Source of the DNA: a virus | Direction: 5' to 3' (one strand) | Virus record (IMG/VR): IMGVR_UViG_3300010412_000460 | Coordinates: 1-20,916 of that record | Length of the DNA stretch: 20,916 bases | In this document: positions 1-7,871 of the stretch, piece by piece | Numbering within the stretch: position 1 is the stretch's first letter | Layout: every line of letters starts with the position of its first letter | The notes under the pieces: generated by a model | Told to the model about the DNA's origin: nothing | The model's input: only the letters and a program-made list of their open reading frames with translations | Database searches by the model: none | Position numbers and translations under genes: made by a program

Positions 1-295
1 TTTCTATGCGGGCAAGGAAGGAAAGGTCACTGACGGGCATAATTGCGTTAATGTTAATCATGATATCGTCAATGCTGTAAATGGCTGTTTCTTCCGAAGA
101 CATATTCGGAGTAATGTGTTTTTGAATTGTTTGTTTACCTTCTACTGATAGCGGGGGCATATAGTATACGGTGTAATGGGTTTTGTATATTTCTTCATTA
201 GGATCAGGGGTTGCTGTTTGGACTGCGATGATATACATTCCGATAGCAATAATGAATGCCACGATTGCGGCTACGATAATAAGTGAAAGTTGCAT
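1..295 (-). CDS. Membrane-anchored hypothetical protein (3' end cut by window edge)
   Basis: An open minus-strand frame starts at the ATG at 295-293 and runs off the left edge of the window with about 98 codons visible and no stop. The N-terminus is a single hydrophobic segment (about residues 3-24, rich in I, A, V and L, beginning MQLSLIIVAAIVAFIIAIGM) that reads as an uncleaved signal anchor. After it comes a polar region with TPDPNEE and then mixed sequence. The predicted topology is one membrane helix with the rest outside the cytoplasm or in the periplasm. It is the last visible gene of the leftward run and starts 11 bases after the stop of the radical SAM gene. I do not recognise a family. 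Confidence 0.7.
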   Translation of the reverse strand, partial: MQLSLIIVAAIVAFIIAIGMYIIAVQTATPDPNEEIYKTHYTVYYMPPLSVEGKQTIQKHITPNMSSEETAIYSIDDIMININAIMPVSDLSFLARIE

Positions 296-306
296 GTTGA
301 TTGATT

Positions 307-1170
307 TTAAAAGATGTAACGAATAGTGTTCCACGGAATAATACTATTGTGGAGACGCGTGAATTCCTCTATAAAGGTTCTTTTCAAACCGCTTTTGTAT
401 CGGATGTTTAGACCACCGAATTCGGATTGTTTGTTTTCTTGCATGGATGGATTCCATAATAGCTCTTCTCCTGGTTTTTCCCATTCTACGTTGTAATTGT
501 GTTTGTTCTTGTTGTGAGTAAGGAATATGACTTCAGCTTTAACTACGGACTTGTATTGATCCGGTAGCTCATTTAACCGACAAAATAGTTCGGCGTATTC
601 TTCAAGCCATCCGTCATATACGACAACGGGGCTAAAGTTAACATGAACATCGTAACCTGCATCAATAAATTGAGGTATGGCTGATAGTCTTTCGGCAATA
701 GAAGAGGTGTTGGGTTCTAATATTTGCCGACGGTTCTCGGGCATCAGACTGAATCGGATCCGAATCTTTTGTTTAGGGTTGAACTCCAATAAATTCTTGT
801 TGACATATTTGGTTGCCAATGTTCCCATCGCTACTGGATGATCTACAAAGAATTGGAATATTCTTTTCCAATCATAATACTTTGCATGTAAAGCAAAATC
901 TTCGTTGCATGAAATGTCATAAGTGATGAATTTTTCATGCGTTTGATTAGGCTTTTCTACATCAGTAAACCAAGCGTGATTGTTGATTGTTGTCAGAATG
1001 TGTTCTATGTTGGCTGAATATTCTAAACCTGTGGGTTTATTTCTCTTCATGTAACAGTAGGTACAATCGTATAAACAACCGTAACCAAAGGAAGGAGCAA
1101 CAAAATCGCTACTCCTTCCTGATGTTCTAATTTCTGTTGTCTTTCTGTAGACGGGGATTACTAAATTCAT
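307..1170 (-). CDS. SPL-like (spore photoproduct lyase family) radical SAM enzyme
   Basis: The 287-aa product contains the radical SAM cluster motif GCLYDCTYCY, with the three 4Fe-4S ligands at C32, C36 and C39. The rest resembles spore photoproduct lyase as I recall the Bacillus protein: ISCNED around C88 lies where SPL has its FEGSCTSD H-atom-donor cysteine, RIRFSL (137-142) matches RFRFSI, and the segment from EPNTSS through AGYDVHVNFSPVVVYDGW (about 152-188) matches the SPL EPGTSP...AGY...P...GW block. Family chemistry is SAM cleavage to a 5'-deoxyadenosyl radical and repair of a thymine dimer. The real substrate here is unknown, because Bacteroidota do not sporulate. The ATG at 1170 overlaps the stop of the PAPS-reductase-like gene as ATGA, so the two are probably co-translated. 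The frame is open further upstream to 1428, but that stretch lies inside the neighbouring gene and was excluded. Confidence 0.85.
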   Translation of the reverse strand: MNLVIPVYRKTTEIRTSGRSSDFVAPSFGYGCLYDCTYCYMKRNKPTGLEYSANIEHILTTINNHAWFTDVEKPNQTHEKFITYDISCNEDFALHAKYYDWKRIFQFFVDHPVAMGTLATKYVNKNLLEFNPKQKIRIRFSLMPENRRQILEPNTSSIAERLSAIPQFIDAGYDVHVNFSPVVVYDGWLEEYAELFCRLNELPDQYKSVVKAEVIFLTHNKNKHNYNVEWEKPGEELLWNPSMQENKQSEFGGLNIRYKSGLKRTFIEEFTRLHNSIIPWNTIRYIF

Positions 1171-2030
1171 ATTCCACAAATTCCTGCTTTGCATCCCGGA
1201 CCGGTTCCACCAAAGAAATCCATTTGAATTCCTATATCGCGAATAGCTCCCATGGATATTTCTTTCTTGAAACGGTTTCCCATTATCTCTTCCATGATGT
1301 GAGCCCATTGGATAATGGCACGGGGTTCCGATCTTTCGTAATTTAACTTTAGTTGTTGAGGATCTTTCCAAAAACAGATTTGACAGCCTGTGTCTTCCGG
1401 GAAAGAAACTTGAGGGTTTTGATCCCAAAACTTATTTACCATTGGTCGCATTACTTTATCTTCAATGAGAGGATATGATAACGTGCGGTATTCAAAGTTT
1501 TTGATCCAGTTCTGTTGTCCTGTACCATAGTTGTTACAAGATATTGGGAAATCGATTGTTGCATCAAGGTCTTCAGCTCTTTCAGCTTCATCATATCGAA
1601 ATCCAATTCTCATATCTACAGGAAGTTCACAATGAAGATAGATGTATTCAAACATCGGAATAATCTTCATGTATTCTGTGCACCATCTCATTTTGAGATT
1701 TGGTATTGCACGTTTAACTTCCTGAATAAGATTTTCAAATCCTACTCCGCGCACCCATGTAATTTCACGACCTGTGAATTGTTCTAATTCCAACATTGTG
1801 ATAAGGGTTTGAGGATCTTCTGCCGTTGCTTTGAACTCGGGCCAATGTGGAGAAGTCTTTTGCAATTTGTCTTGGACTTGTTGCAATAGGGATTTATTCT
1901 TTCTCCAAAATGAACCGTTGGCATTGTGATCGTCAATACATACCACGGCAAACATTTCGATGTCTGCCGGGTAATGTACTGCCAAGTAAGATGATGTTTT
2001 ACCTCCAGATAAACTGTTGATACTTGTCAT
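1167..2030 (-). CDS. PAPS-reductase/DndC-like PP-loop ATPase-fold protein
   Basis: The 287-aa protein opens with the PP-loop motif SLSGGKTSS (residues 6-14), the nucleotide-binding signature of the PAPS reductase/ATP sulfurylase/DndC superfamily. A second family hallmark is RWCTEYMKIIPM at 115-126 (the RxCTxxxKxxP pattern). Cysteines recur at C117, C216/C219 (GCQIC) and C280/C285 (GCKAGIC near the C-terminus). They could bind an Fe-S cluster, as in DndC-type members. Family members transfer or reduce sulphur using an adenylated intermediate; phage copies are usually unassigned. It overlaps the SPL-like radical SAM gene by four bases, which suggests a two-enzyme pathway, perhaps nucleotide or nucleic-acid modification. 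That pathway is inference. A role in cysteine/sulphate assimilation is the alternative. Confidence 0.85.
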   Translation of the reverse strand: MTSINSLSGGKTSSYLAVHYPADIEMFAVVCIDDHNANGSFWRKNKSLLQQVQDKLQKTSPHWPEFKATAEDPQTLITMLELEQFTGREITWVRGVGFENLIQEVKRAIPNLKMRWCTEYMKIIPMFEYIYLHCELPVDMRIGFRYDEAERAEDLDATIDFPISCNNYGTGQQNWIKNFEYRTLSYPLIEDKVMRPMVNKFWDQNPQVSFPEDTGCQICFWKDPQQLKLNYERSEPRAIIQWAHIMEEIMGNRFKKEISMGAIRDIGIQMDFFGGTGPGCKAGICGI

Positions 2031-2033
2031 TTC

Positions 2034-2369
2034 TTACAAAATTAAATCTCTGATGATTACAGCCGTTTCGTAATCTTCTTCATCAAGAGCTTCCTCCAAT
2101 CTACTGCTGATAGCTTTAGGATCGTTAAGAACAAATTGAGAAGAATAGGTAAAGGCTTTACCTCCGCTATGGTGTCTTTTTTTGCATCCGCAATTAAGAT
2201 ACGGAGATACAGATGGCGTATTGTCAATATTCACCATTTGTTTTCCATCGGTTGAACAATAGAAAATGTCGGTGACAACATATTCATTTCCTTTAATTCT
2301 CGGTTGAGCAGGTCTTTCTCCTGTTGATAATGCGATTACAGAATCTCCAATTTTAAAGTTTTGATTCAT
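2034..2369 (-). CDS. Small protein with C-terminal UVR-like motif
   Basis: A 111-aa protein. Residues 5-50 (KIGDSVIAL... GNEYVVTDIFY) look like a small beta-barrel of the SH3/KOW type. The middle carries CGCKKRHHSGG (60-70), a possible metal or nucleic-acid-binding loop. The C-terminus (about 90-110), SRLEEALDEEDYETAVIIRD, matches the UVR/UvrB-UvrC interaction motif pattern (a short helix hairpin ending in A..IRD). UVR motifs mediate protein contacts in nucleotide excision repair and also occur in unrelated regulators. The start overlaps the PcfJ-like gene's stop as TAATG, and the stop lies three bases before the PAPS-reductase-like gene. Function is unknown. Confidence 0.8.
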   Translation of the reverse strand: MNQNFKIGDSVIALSTGERPAQPRIKGNEYVVTDIFYCSTDGKQMVNIDNTPSVSPYLNCGCKKRHHSGGKAFTYSSQFVLNDPKAISSRLEEALDEEDYETAVIIRDLIL

Positions 2370-3664
2370 TAGGCTGATTTTTTGAGTTTAGATCGGTTTA
2401 ACTTTTTGATAAGCTGAATGTTGCTGGTTACTAAAGATACGATTTTTTCGTTGTATTCAGATGGCTTATTGTTTGCTCCACGGGCCTGAACAATTTTCAA
2501 TTTTTTCAGATCCACTTCGATAGTTTCCACCGGTACATCATCGATAGTAGCATTGAGTAATAAAGACTCTGGCTTTTTGTAGTATTTATTCTCAAATACG
2601 CAATGATTCAACTTGCTTCCAATGTCGTAACATTCTTGTACGGACGTGATTGGAGTAATTGTGATGTTTTCCATTTGCAATACCAAATCGAAGAACTTCT
2701 TACGCATTTTGACATATTCTTCATTGTCTTCTGCAATCTTACTCATAAGTTCACGAAGCCTATTCTTTCTGTCAGATATGCGTTTCTTTTCCAAATATCG
2801 TTGATGTTCTGCATGTAGATCCGCAGGGCATACGTATTTTGGATTAAGAAGGTCTTTGTTGAAGTGATTTAGCAAATAGATGTAATCTTTCCAATCCATT
2901 ACATTTCGGACAATGTAGTTGTTCCTAATGCAAATTTTGATGGTATTCCAAATGTCACCTATTGAATTACTTGTAGCATAAAAATCGACCAAGTTATATT
3001 GCTTGGCTTTCATCAGCGTTTCAATTTTCGGATCTTTCAACAACCTGGACATTAGATGATGTGACGTAGTCTTCATCGTTTTTATCTCTACGAATCCATT
3101 ACGTTTCAAGATTGGAAGAATTGATTTGCGAGGGTAAACATTAACCGCATCGATGTTATATCTCATATGGTTCATGCTTTTTCGTAATTCCAATTCACTA
3201 TTGATATTGAAATTATCGTAGTAGTGGCTCATTATGTACACATTCTTAGTAAAGGAGGTTATCTTACCTTTTTCATCAATCCAATGTTGAAGGTTTTCAG
3301 ACCATTGGTAAGTTGCAGGTTGTCCTTTCTTTACCCATTTGTACATGTAAATAATTCGGTTTACTTGGTATCCTTTGAAGGTAGTCAGAATCTTAAAGAG
3401 TTCGATTGTTCTTTGGTACCCAAGTTTACCTACGTGCGGCTTACTTTTCTTTTTACAAGCAGGACAAACGATCCTATTACGATTGATTAAAGATGTCGCC
3501 TCTTTTTGAATATGTCCACACTCCAGGCAATAGTATTTGTTTTGATGAATAACCGAAAGGGGAGTAAACTGTTGCGCTCCCCAATCGATTTGTTTCTGTG
3601 TAATTGCCGGTAGTTGACTTTGAAGATTTACAATGTTGATGTCGTATTTACTTTTCGGTGTCAT
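2369..3664 (-). CDS. pcfJ: PcfJ-like protein
   Basis: A 431-aa protein. Two CxxC pairs near the N-terminus (CLEC at about 46-49, CPAC at about 68-71) form a probable zinc ribbon. The C-terminal third carries the PcfJ-domain signature: GSKLNHCV..NKYYKK, then LLLNATIDDVPVETIEVDL, then IVQARGANNKPSEYNEKI. PcfJ was named on the conjugative plasmid pCF10, and its homologues are common on phages and other mobile elements of Bacteroidota; the biochemical role is not established. It is joined to the PcfK-like gene upstream by a TAATG overlap, the usual PcfK-PcfJ arrangement. A basic, lysine-rich C-terminus and the zinc ribbon are consistent with nucleic-acid binding, but that is inference. Confidence 0.88.
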   Translation of the reverse strand: MTPKSKYDINIVNLQSQLPAITQKQIDWGAQQFTPLSVIHQNKYYCLECGHIQKEATSLINRNRIVCPACKKKSKPHVGKLGYQRTIELFKILTTFKGYQVNRIIYMYKWVKKGQPATYQWSENLQHWIDEKGKITSFTKNVYIMSHYYDNFNINSELELRKSMNHMRYNIDAVNVYPRKSILPILKRNGFVEIKTMKTTSHHLMSRLLKDPKIETLMKAKQYNLVDFYATSNSIGDIWNTIKICIRNNYIVRNVMDWKDYIYLLNHFNKDLLNPKYVCPADLHAEHQRYLEKKRISDRKNRLRELMSKIAEDNEEYVKMRKKFFDLVLQMENITITPITSVQECYDIGSKLNHCVFENKYYKKPESLLLNATIDDVPVETIEVDLKKLKIVQARGANNKPSEYNEKIVSLVTSNIQLIKKLNRSKLKKSA

Positions 3665-4101
3665 TAGAACATTGACATTTGATTTGGACTGATATCTGTT
3701 GTCGGTTTTTCAGTTGAAGTTTCTTTGTTTGCTTCATGCGGTGTCTTCTTTGCCGTAAGTTTGCGTTTTTCCTGTTCAATCAGTTCGCGAATAGCTTTTT
3801 CTTTGGCTTCAGCTTTCTCTTCTTCTGTAAGAACCACCGGTTCATTGATTACTACTCGACAATCAATTGGCTTTCCAACTTCAATTACATCTTCATCGTA
3901 GTAGTGTAAAGCCATACCGTAAATCTCATTAGGAGCGAAGCCGTTGCATCCTGATTTTTGTACGGTATTGAGAATGTAAGTAATGCAGTCATCTATATTC
4001 TTGTTTGGCTTAGAATACATTTGTGCAAATTGCTCGTTAGTTTGAGCAAGGTTGTCAAGATACTTTTTGATTACGTTTTTGAATCTCTCAGTTGATTTCA
4101 T
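3664..4101 (-). CDS. pcfK: PcfK-like protein
   Basis: A 145-aa protein beginning MKSTERFKNVIKKYLD and containing the strongly conserved PcfK stretch NIDDCITYILNTVQKSGCNGF followed by GMALHYYDEDVIEVGKPI. From memory this closely follows Bacteroides PcfK-like proteins. The last third is a charged, probably coiled helix (TEEEKAEAKEKAIRELIEQEKRKL) with a low-complexity Thr/Pro tail ending NQMSMF, which resembles the short C-terminal peptides that bind the sliding clamp. That last point is inference. It directly precedes the PcfJ-like gene with a TAATG overlap. The pair is known from plasmids and phages, but its molecular role is unresolved. Confidence 0.9.
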   Translation of the reverse strand: MKSTERFKNVIKKYLDNLAQTNEQFAQMYSKPNKNIDDCITYILNTVQKSGCNGFAPNEIYGMALHYYDEDVIEVGKPIDCRVVINEPVVLTEEEKAEAKEKAIRELIEQEKRKLTAKKTPHEANKETSTEKPTTDISPNQMSMF

Positions 4102-4213
4102 ATTTCAATTTTTGATTGTTAAATTGCCCCATTGGGGGCTCCCACTCTGGCAGGGAGCACTCCTCCTTTTCATCCATGTCTGTATGAACGTTACGCAGAT
4201 CAGATTTGAGCAT
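4088..4213 (-). CDS. Possible 41-aa small protein upstream of pcfK
   Basis: A short minus-strand frame opens at the ATG at 4213-4211 and ends with TGA at 4090-4088, overlapping the first 14 bases of pcfK. The predicted peptide is hydrophilic: MLKSDLRNVHTD, then DEKEECSLPEWEPPMGQFNN, then a basic end. A second in-frame ATG lies at 4177. In favour: it fills part of an otherwise empty gap and keeps the overlapping-gene style of the operon. Against: it is short, has no clear ribosome-binding site, and contains GC-rich inverted repeats that could be RNA structure instead. I do not recognise a homologue. Confidence 0.4.
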   Translation of the reverse strand: MLKSDLRNVHTDMDEKEECSLPEWEPPMGQFNNQKLKYEIN

Positions 4214-4305
4214 TATCGGTAAATTACAACAGAGGATTTACCGATCGCCTGGATGAATCATTTCCATCCTCTCGGAATTGAGGATGCTTATGTAATCTGC
4301 TCCCT
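4201..4305 (-). ncRNA. Candidate structured RNA element (junction of stem-loops)
   Basis: This mostly non-coding gap holds several exact inverted repeats. ATCGGTAAAT (4215-4224) pairs with ATTTACCGAT (4236-4245), a 10-bp stem with an 11-nt loop. CATCCTC (4265-4271) pairs with GAGGATG (4280-4286). The outer pair CAGATT (4201-4206)/AATCTG (4294-4299), followed by AGCAT (4209-4213)/ATGCT (4284-4288), could close a multi-branch junction around them. AGGGAGCA (4152-4159)/TGCTCCCT (4298-4305) is a further 8-bp pairing that competes with the outer stem. There is no U-tract, so it is not a simple terminator. Strand and function are unproven; minus is assumed from the flanking genes. Confidence 0.4.
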
Positions 4306-4306
4306 C

Positions 4307-5797
4307 TTAATTTTGGATATAAAACACTTCTCGCGTTTCATCTAATGTAACAAAACAATAGTTTCCTACTTCTTGGTAGTTGTATGGTTTTACCAATCCG
4401 TAAAGTTCTTTCATTCTGGTTTCGATACGTGAAGCAAGTTCTTTCACTTCAGTTGGAACTGATAATAGATCGTTCTCAATGTCAGTTGCGGTAACTCCTT
4501 CAACTTCATCTTCCAATAACCATTCAAAACCTTGAGGGACTTTTGTTTCTACTGCTTTTGATTCTTGTTCAATAGAAGCTTGAAGTTTTTCCGGATTATC
4601 AAGGTCTGTAGGGAATACAAATGTGTCTGTACTTTCTACTTCAACTTCAGGTGCGTTTATCAACGCTTCCTTGATTTCTTCCGGAATACTTGGAGCTTCA
4701 ACTTTGACTTCCTTTTTTGCTACAACAGGAACAGGTTCGATGATTTTAACCGGTTCTGTTAGATTTGCCACAGGTTCAATAGTAGGAACAGGCTTATTCA
4801 TATACTTGAAGAACGCTTCTACGTTTTCTTCTTTAGATAGATTTGCCTTGAAGTGCATTCCACAATAGTAACCTGCCAAAGCTTTATCCACTTTGTAATC
4901 TTTCATCAGAACTTTCAATAGAGCTTCCGAATCAAACGGTTTTTCTTCTTGAACTTCTTCAGGTTGAGGATCTGCAGGAAATGCAGTTGTTAGTAACGCG
5001 GGTGCTTGTTCAATAGGTGGAGCAAATTGAATCTCTTCATTTTCAATTGCATCGCTTACCATTTTATCAGCTGCGATTTCAGCAATCAGATATTCGTTCA
5101 TTATGGTGTAATGAATCTTTTGCTGATTAACGGCCCATTTACGGAGATCCATTTCATCGATACCAAACATCAACAATTTGTACAATCCCCAAAGAGTATC
5201 TTTGTCTTTGTACTCATGCTTTGGTTTTTTGTATTCTTGTTTCACTGTACTGGCTTGAGTTGGACTGATTAAATCCAATTCAAAGTACAATGCACCCATA
5301 ATACAACCAAATGTATCTATCGATAATGGCATTGCTTTCATTCTTTCTTTTTCAGCAATGATCTTATCAAAATATACATCAGCTTGGCTAATGAGTTGTT
5401 CCATGATGTTTGATGCTTCTTTGTCAGCGGTACCTGTGTGTTTTCTAATCCACGACATACCTTCACTTCCAATAAGGGAAGTGTTGTTGTCATAGATGAA
5501 TGCACCAATAGCACAACCAAACTTTACCATTTTGTTGTACGAGTTCCACCATGTAAACATCATACCCATATCCGGATCCTTTGCGGATTTGATGTGAACT
5601 TTACCTAATACTACCTGGCCGCCATACGAGTAAAGAAATTCTTCTTTCTCAATTTCAAAATTATTCTTTGCCAGTTCTTCTCTTACTTTATCGATAATAA
5701 ATCCATGACTGATTACGGTGTACGTATCAGTCTGTTGTGGCAACGCTACAGCGCGAATACCAAGTTCTCCACAAGAATTGATTCCTTTTTCTTCCAT
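4307..5797 (-). CDS. DUF932-like phage protein with Pro/Glu-rich linker
   Basis: A 496-aa protein. The first ~230 residues resemble the DUF932 phage/plasmid protein family: VISHGFIIDKVREEL at about 28-42, then GGQVVLGKVHI, FTWWNSYNKMVKFGCAIGAFIYDN and a helical second half (KEASNIMEQLISQADVYFDKI). The family match is by overall pattern and is moderate. Residues about 255-420 are low-complexity and rich in P, E and V (for example VANLTEPVKIIEPVPVVAKK), with a small helical island in between (about 295-335, ALLKVLMKDYKVDKALAGYY). The C-terminus is acidic then basic. The gene starts at a TAATG overlap with the polymerase stop, so it is probably co-translated with the polymerase. The role is unknown; DUF932 proteins often sit beside phage replication genes. 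Confidence 0.75.
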   Translation of the reverse strand: MEEKGINSCGELGIRAVALPQQTDTYTVISHGFIIDKVREELAKNNFEIEKEEFLYSYGGQVVLGKVHIKSAKDPDMGMMFTWWNSYNKMVKFGCAIGAFIYDNNTSLIGSEGMSWIRKHTGTADKEASNIMEQLISQADVYFDKIIAEKERMKAMPLSIDTFGCIMGALYFELDLISPTQASTVKQEYKKPKHEYKDKDTLWGLYKLLMFGIDEMDLRKWAVNQQKIHYTIMNEYLIAEIAADKMVSDAIENEEIQFAPPIEQAPALLTTAFPADPQPEEVQEEKPFDSEALLKVLMKDYKVDKALAGYYCGMHFKANLSKEENVEAFFKYMNKPVPTIEPVANLTEPVKIIEPVPVVAKKEVKVEAPSIPEEIKEALINAPEVEVESTDTFVFPTDLDNPEKLQASIEQESKAVETKVPQGFEWLLEDEVEGVTATDIENDLLSVPTEVKELASRIETRMKELYGLVKPYNYQEVGNYCFVTLDETREVFYIQN

Positions 5798-7857
5798 TAG
5801 AACAATGTTTGTTGATTTGTAATCGGTTCTACAGATTCTATTTCGTTCTTGACAAGTTTGATGTAAAACGGATAATTGATTTCGTAATCTTCAAATTTTA
5901 CGGAATCATCGATCCTTACCAATACTCTTTCCAGAACTCTATCTGCTTCTACTTTGATTTGTTTTGTGATTATGTCGCCGGCTTTGTAGGATTTGACTAC
6001 GACTCCTGCTTTGTTTTTCATATCAAAATCTTCTTCTACAATAGATCGTTCTTCTTTGATCAATTTGCATCCGCGTTTTGATACAACATACCGGACCGTC
6101 TTTTGAGTGTCATAGTCAATTAAATCTCCTGCTTCGTAGCATGTTTGTTTAATCTTCCAATCTCCTGTTGCACGTATGCCGGCACAAAAGTCATAGATAT
6201 TTTGACATTCGCGAATTGTCTTTTCGGGATTCTTCCCATGGACAAAGTAATTGTATATCGCTATTGCCTTAATTCTATAGCTCTTGTTTTTGTGTAAGGC
6301 TTTATCTATCTCAAACCTACCTTTGAGCTTGATTGGATAGTGATAACACTTTCCATCTTTCTTTTTGAACAAGGGTTTCGGAAATGTAGAATTGAATTGC
6401 TCCATAGCTTTATCGCAATCAATCTCATAAGGTTTGAAAATGCCTATGTAATTATTCACATCCCAGATGATCAACTTCTCGTATTCTTCAAATTCTAATA
6501 CAAGACTTGTTCGTTCTTCCCATTCTTTGCAGATCCTATCGTATACCGGAACATATTCTTCGGGAAAGATTATCTCTCCACCATCTGTGTTCATCATAAT
6601 AGGTCTGGCCCCGGGAATGTTTTCGCACAAGTCTTCCATCAGTTGAGTAAGAAGTAACTGACCGTTGCAAGTAATTTGCATGGTAAGAAAACTGTCCTTT
6701 AACGGACTGCTGTTTTCATTACTCAATCCGAATACGGAATTCAGGACTATCTTGTACAGATAGTTTAAGGGATGTTTCTTATCGTACTTCAATCGTTCAT
6801 CATAGAACCATTCGTATCTTTTGCAAAAGATTTCAGAATTGTAATGCGCCGGTGACCATTTGTTTCTAATCGCCAAATTGGGATAGAATGATTTAACGTC
6901 AAATGATTTGATGATCATTCCGTTTTTGGCTTCATAGATACCACGTTTAGCACCATGGATCCCGCCTAATGCAAAAGATAATTCCAATCCTCGGTATTTG
7001 ACTTTGTGCGCGAAACTACCTTTAAGGTTTTCAGCATTCAGTTTTAACCGTTTGAACTTGTTGAGAGTATCGATTAGAGGTTTTGTTTTGAATTGAATGT
7101 ATGGAAGAATTGCTTCATCCAGGTTAATTGTTTTGCGATATGTCTGCTTCTTTTTCAATTCATCTACCGGAATATCTAAATCTTCCGATAGCAATTTTAA
7201 AAGGATTGCTTTTACTAATTTTGGTTCAGATAAGTTTTGAAGCTTTAAGTCAAAATGTTTGCTTAAATCTTCGCGTACTTTAATCTGATCGATGTTCTTC
7301 AATAGGAGAGCCCGTGTTGAAAGACAATCGTTAATGCAATACCTTTTAAGTTCGAGTATTTGTTTCTGGTTCAATATGTCGGAAGGCTTACAATTCATGT
7401 CCATGATATTGTGCCAATCCATGTTGAATTGTAACCACTTTAAAGAGGCAAACTTTTGTTTATTGTTGTAGTTGTTTATTGCTGCTAAATCAACTTCATT
7501 CCACGGAAGTAGTTTGTGAGAATAGGTACAATATCCTTTTTGATTTCTCAAATTGATAAGGTCCTGCACAAACATAAATACTTCACTTGCGATTTGAGAT
7601 CCGGAATAGTTTCTCCAAGCGTAAAATTTTTGAATGCAATGCCATGCTATTTGCGAGTCAAAATTCAGTCCGTTGAATGATACAATGTAATTTTCATTAC
7701 GGGCTAAATTTTTAATGAACTTGACATATGCTTCAAAATCATTTTGGAAATCGGACATTTCAAAAGACACGATATCTCTGGTGTCTTTGATGTTGATGTA
7801 TACAGCAAGAAAACAATTCTTTATTGTTTCGTAATCGAAAACATAAGTCTTTTTCAT
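5797..7857 (-). CDS. Family B DNA polymerase with 3'-5' exonuclease
   Basis: A 686-aa polymerase, counted from the ATG at 7857. Exonuclease motifs: Exo I VFDYET (D8, E10), Exo II FNGLNFD (N62-D67), Exo III YCIND (Y173, D177). Polymerase motifs: A SFDVKSFYP (D320), B YKIVLNSVFG (K369, N373, G377), C NTDGG (D425). The DTDS-type motif C reads NTDG; the retained D425 corresponds to the catalytic aspartate and the first Asp is replaced by Asn. The protein ends NQQTLF, resembling a clamp-binding tail (inference). It is compact compared with cellular PolB and lacks a separate N-terminal domain. The frame extends 11 codons to a TTG inside the upstream terminator, but the ATG is the better start. Role: replicative polymerase. 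Confidence 0.93.
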   Translation of the reverse strand: MKKTYVFDYETIKNCFLAVYINIKDTRDIVSFEMSDFQNDFEAYVKFIKNLARNENYIVSFNGLNFDSQIAWHCIQKFYAWRNYSGSQIASEVFMFVQDLINLRNQKGYCTYSHKLLPWNEVDLAAINNYNNKQKFASLKWLQFNMDWHNIMDMNCKPSDILNQKQILELKRYCINDCLSTRALLLKNIDQIKVREDLSKHFDLKLQNLSEPKLVKAILLKLLSEDLDIPVDELKKKQTYRKTINLDEAILPYIQFKTKPLIDTLNKFKRLKLNAENLKGSFAHKVKYRGLELSFALGGIHGAKRGIYEAKNGMIIKSFDVKSFYPNLAIRNKWSPAHYNSEIFCKRYEWFYDERLKYDKKHPLNYLYKIVLNSVFGLSNENSSPLKDSFLTMQITCNGQLLLTQLMEDLCENIPGARPIMMNTDGGEIIFPEEYVPVYDRICKEWEERTSLVLEFEEYEKLIIWDVNNYIGIFKPYEIDCDKAMEQFNSTFPKPLFKKKDGKCYHYPIKLKGRFEIDKALHKNKSYRIKAIAIYNYFVHGKNPEKTIRECQNIYDFCAGIRATGDWKIKQTCYEAGDLIDYDTQKTVRYVVSKRGCKLIKEERSIVEEDFDMKNKAGVVVKSYKAGDIITKQIKVEADRVLERVLVRIDDSVKFEDYEINYPFYIKLVKNEIESVEPITNQQTLF

Positions 7858-7871
7858 TGCAGAATTTTTGA

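Noticed and set aside
1171-1428. Upstream extension of the radical SAM frame to residue 373
   Set aside because: The extra 86 codons lie wholly inside the PAPS-reductase-like gene, are rich in R, S and N with no family similarity, and the ATG at 1170 makes a normal ATGA junction just before SPL-like sequence.
4126-4157. GC-rich hairpins (GCCCC/GGGGC and CTCCC/GGGAG) as a terminator before pcfK
   Set aside because: There is no T-tract on either strand, and the bases are read in the possible 41-aa frame; they may be coding.
4565-4868. Plus-strand open frames over the DUF932-like gene's P/E-rich region
   Set aside because: The low-complexity minus-strand codons (GAA, CCT, GTT) create open mirror frames rich in F, S and N; there are no start signals or protein-like features.
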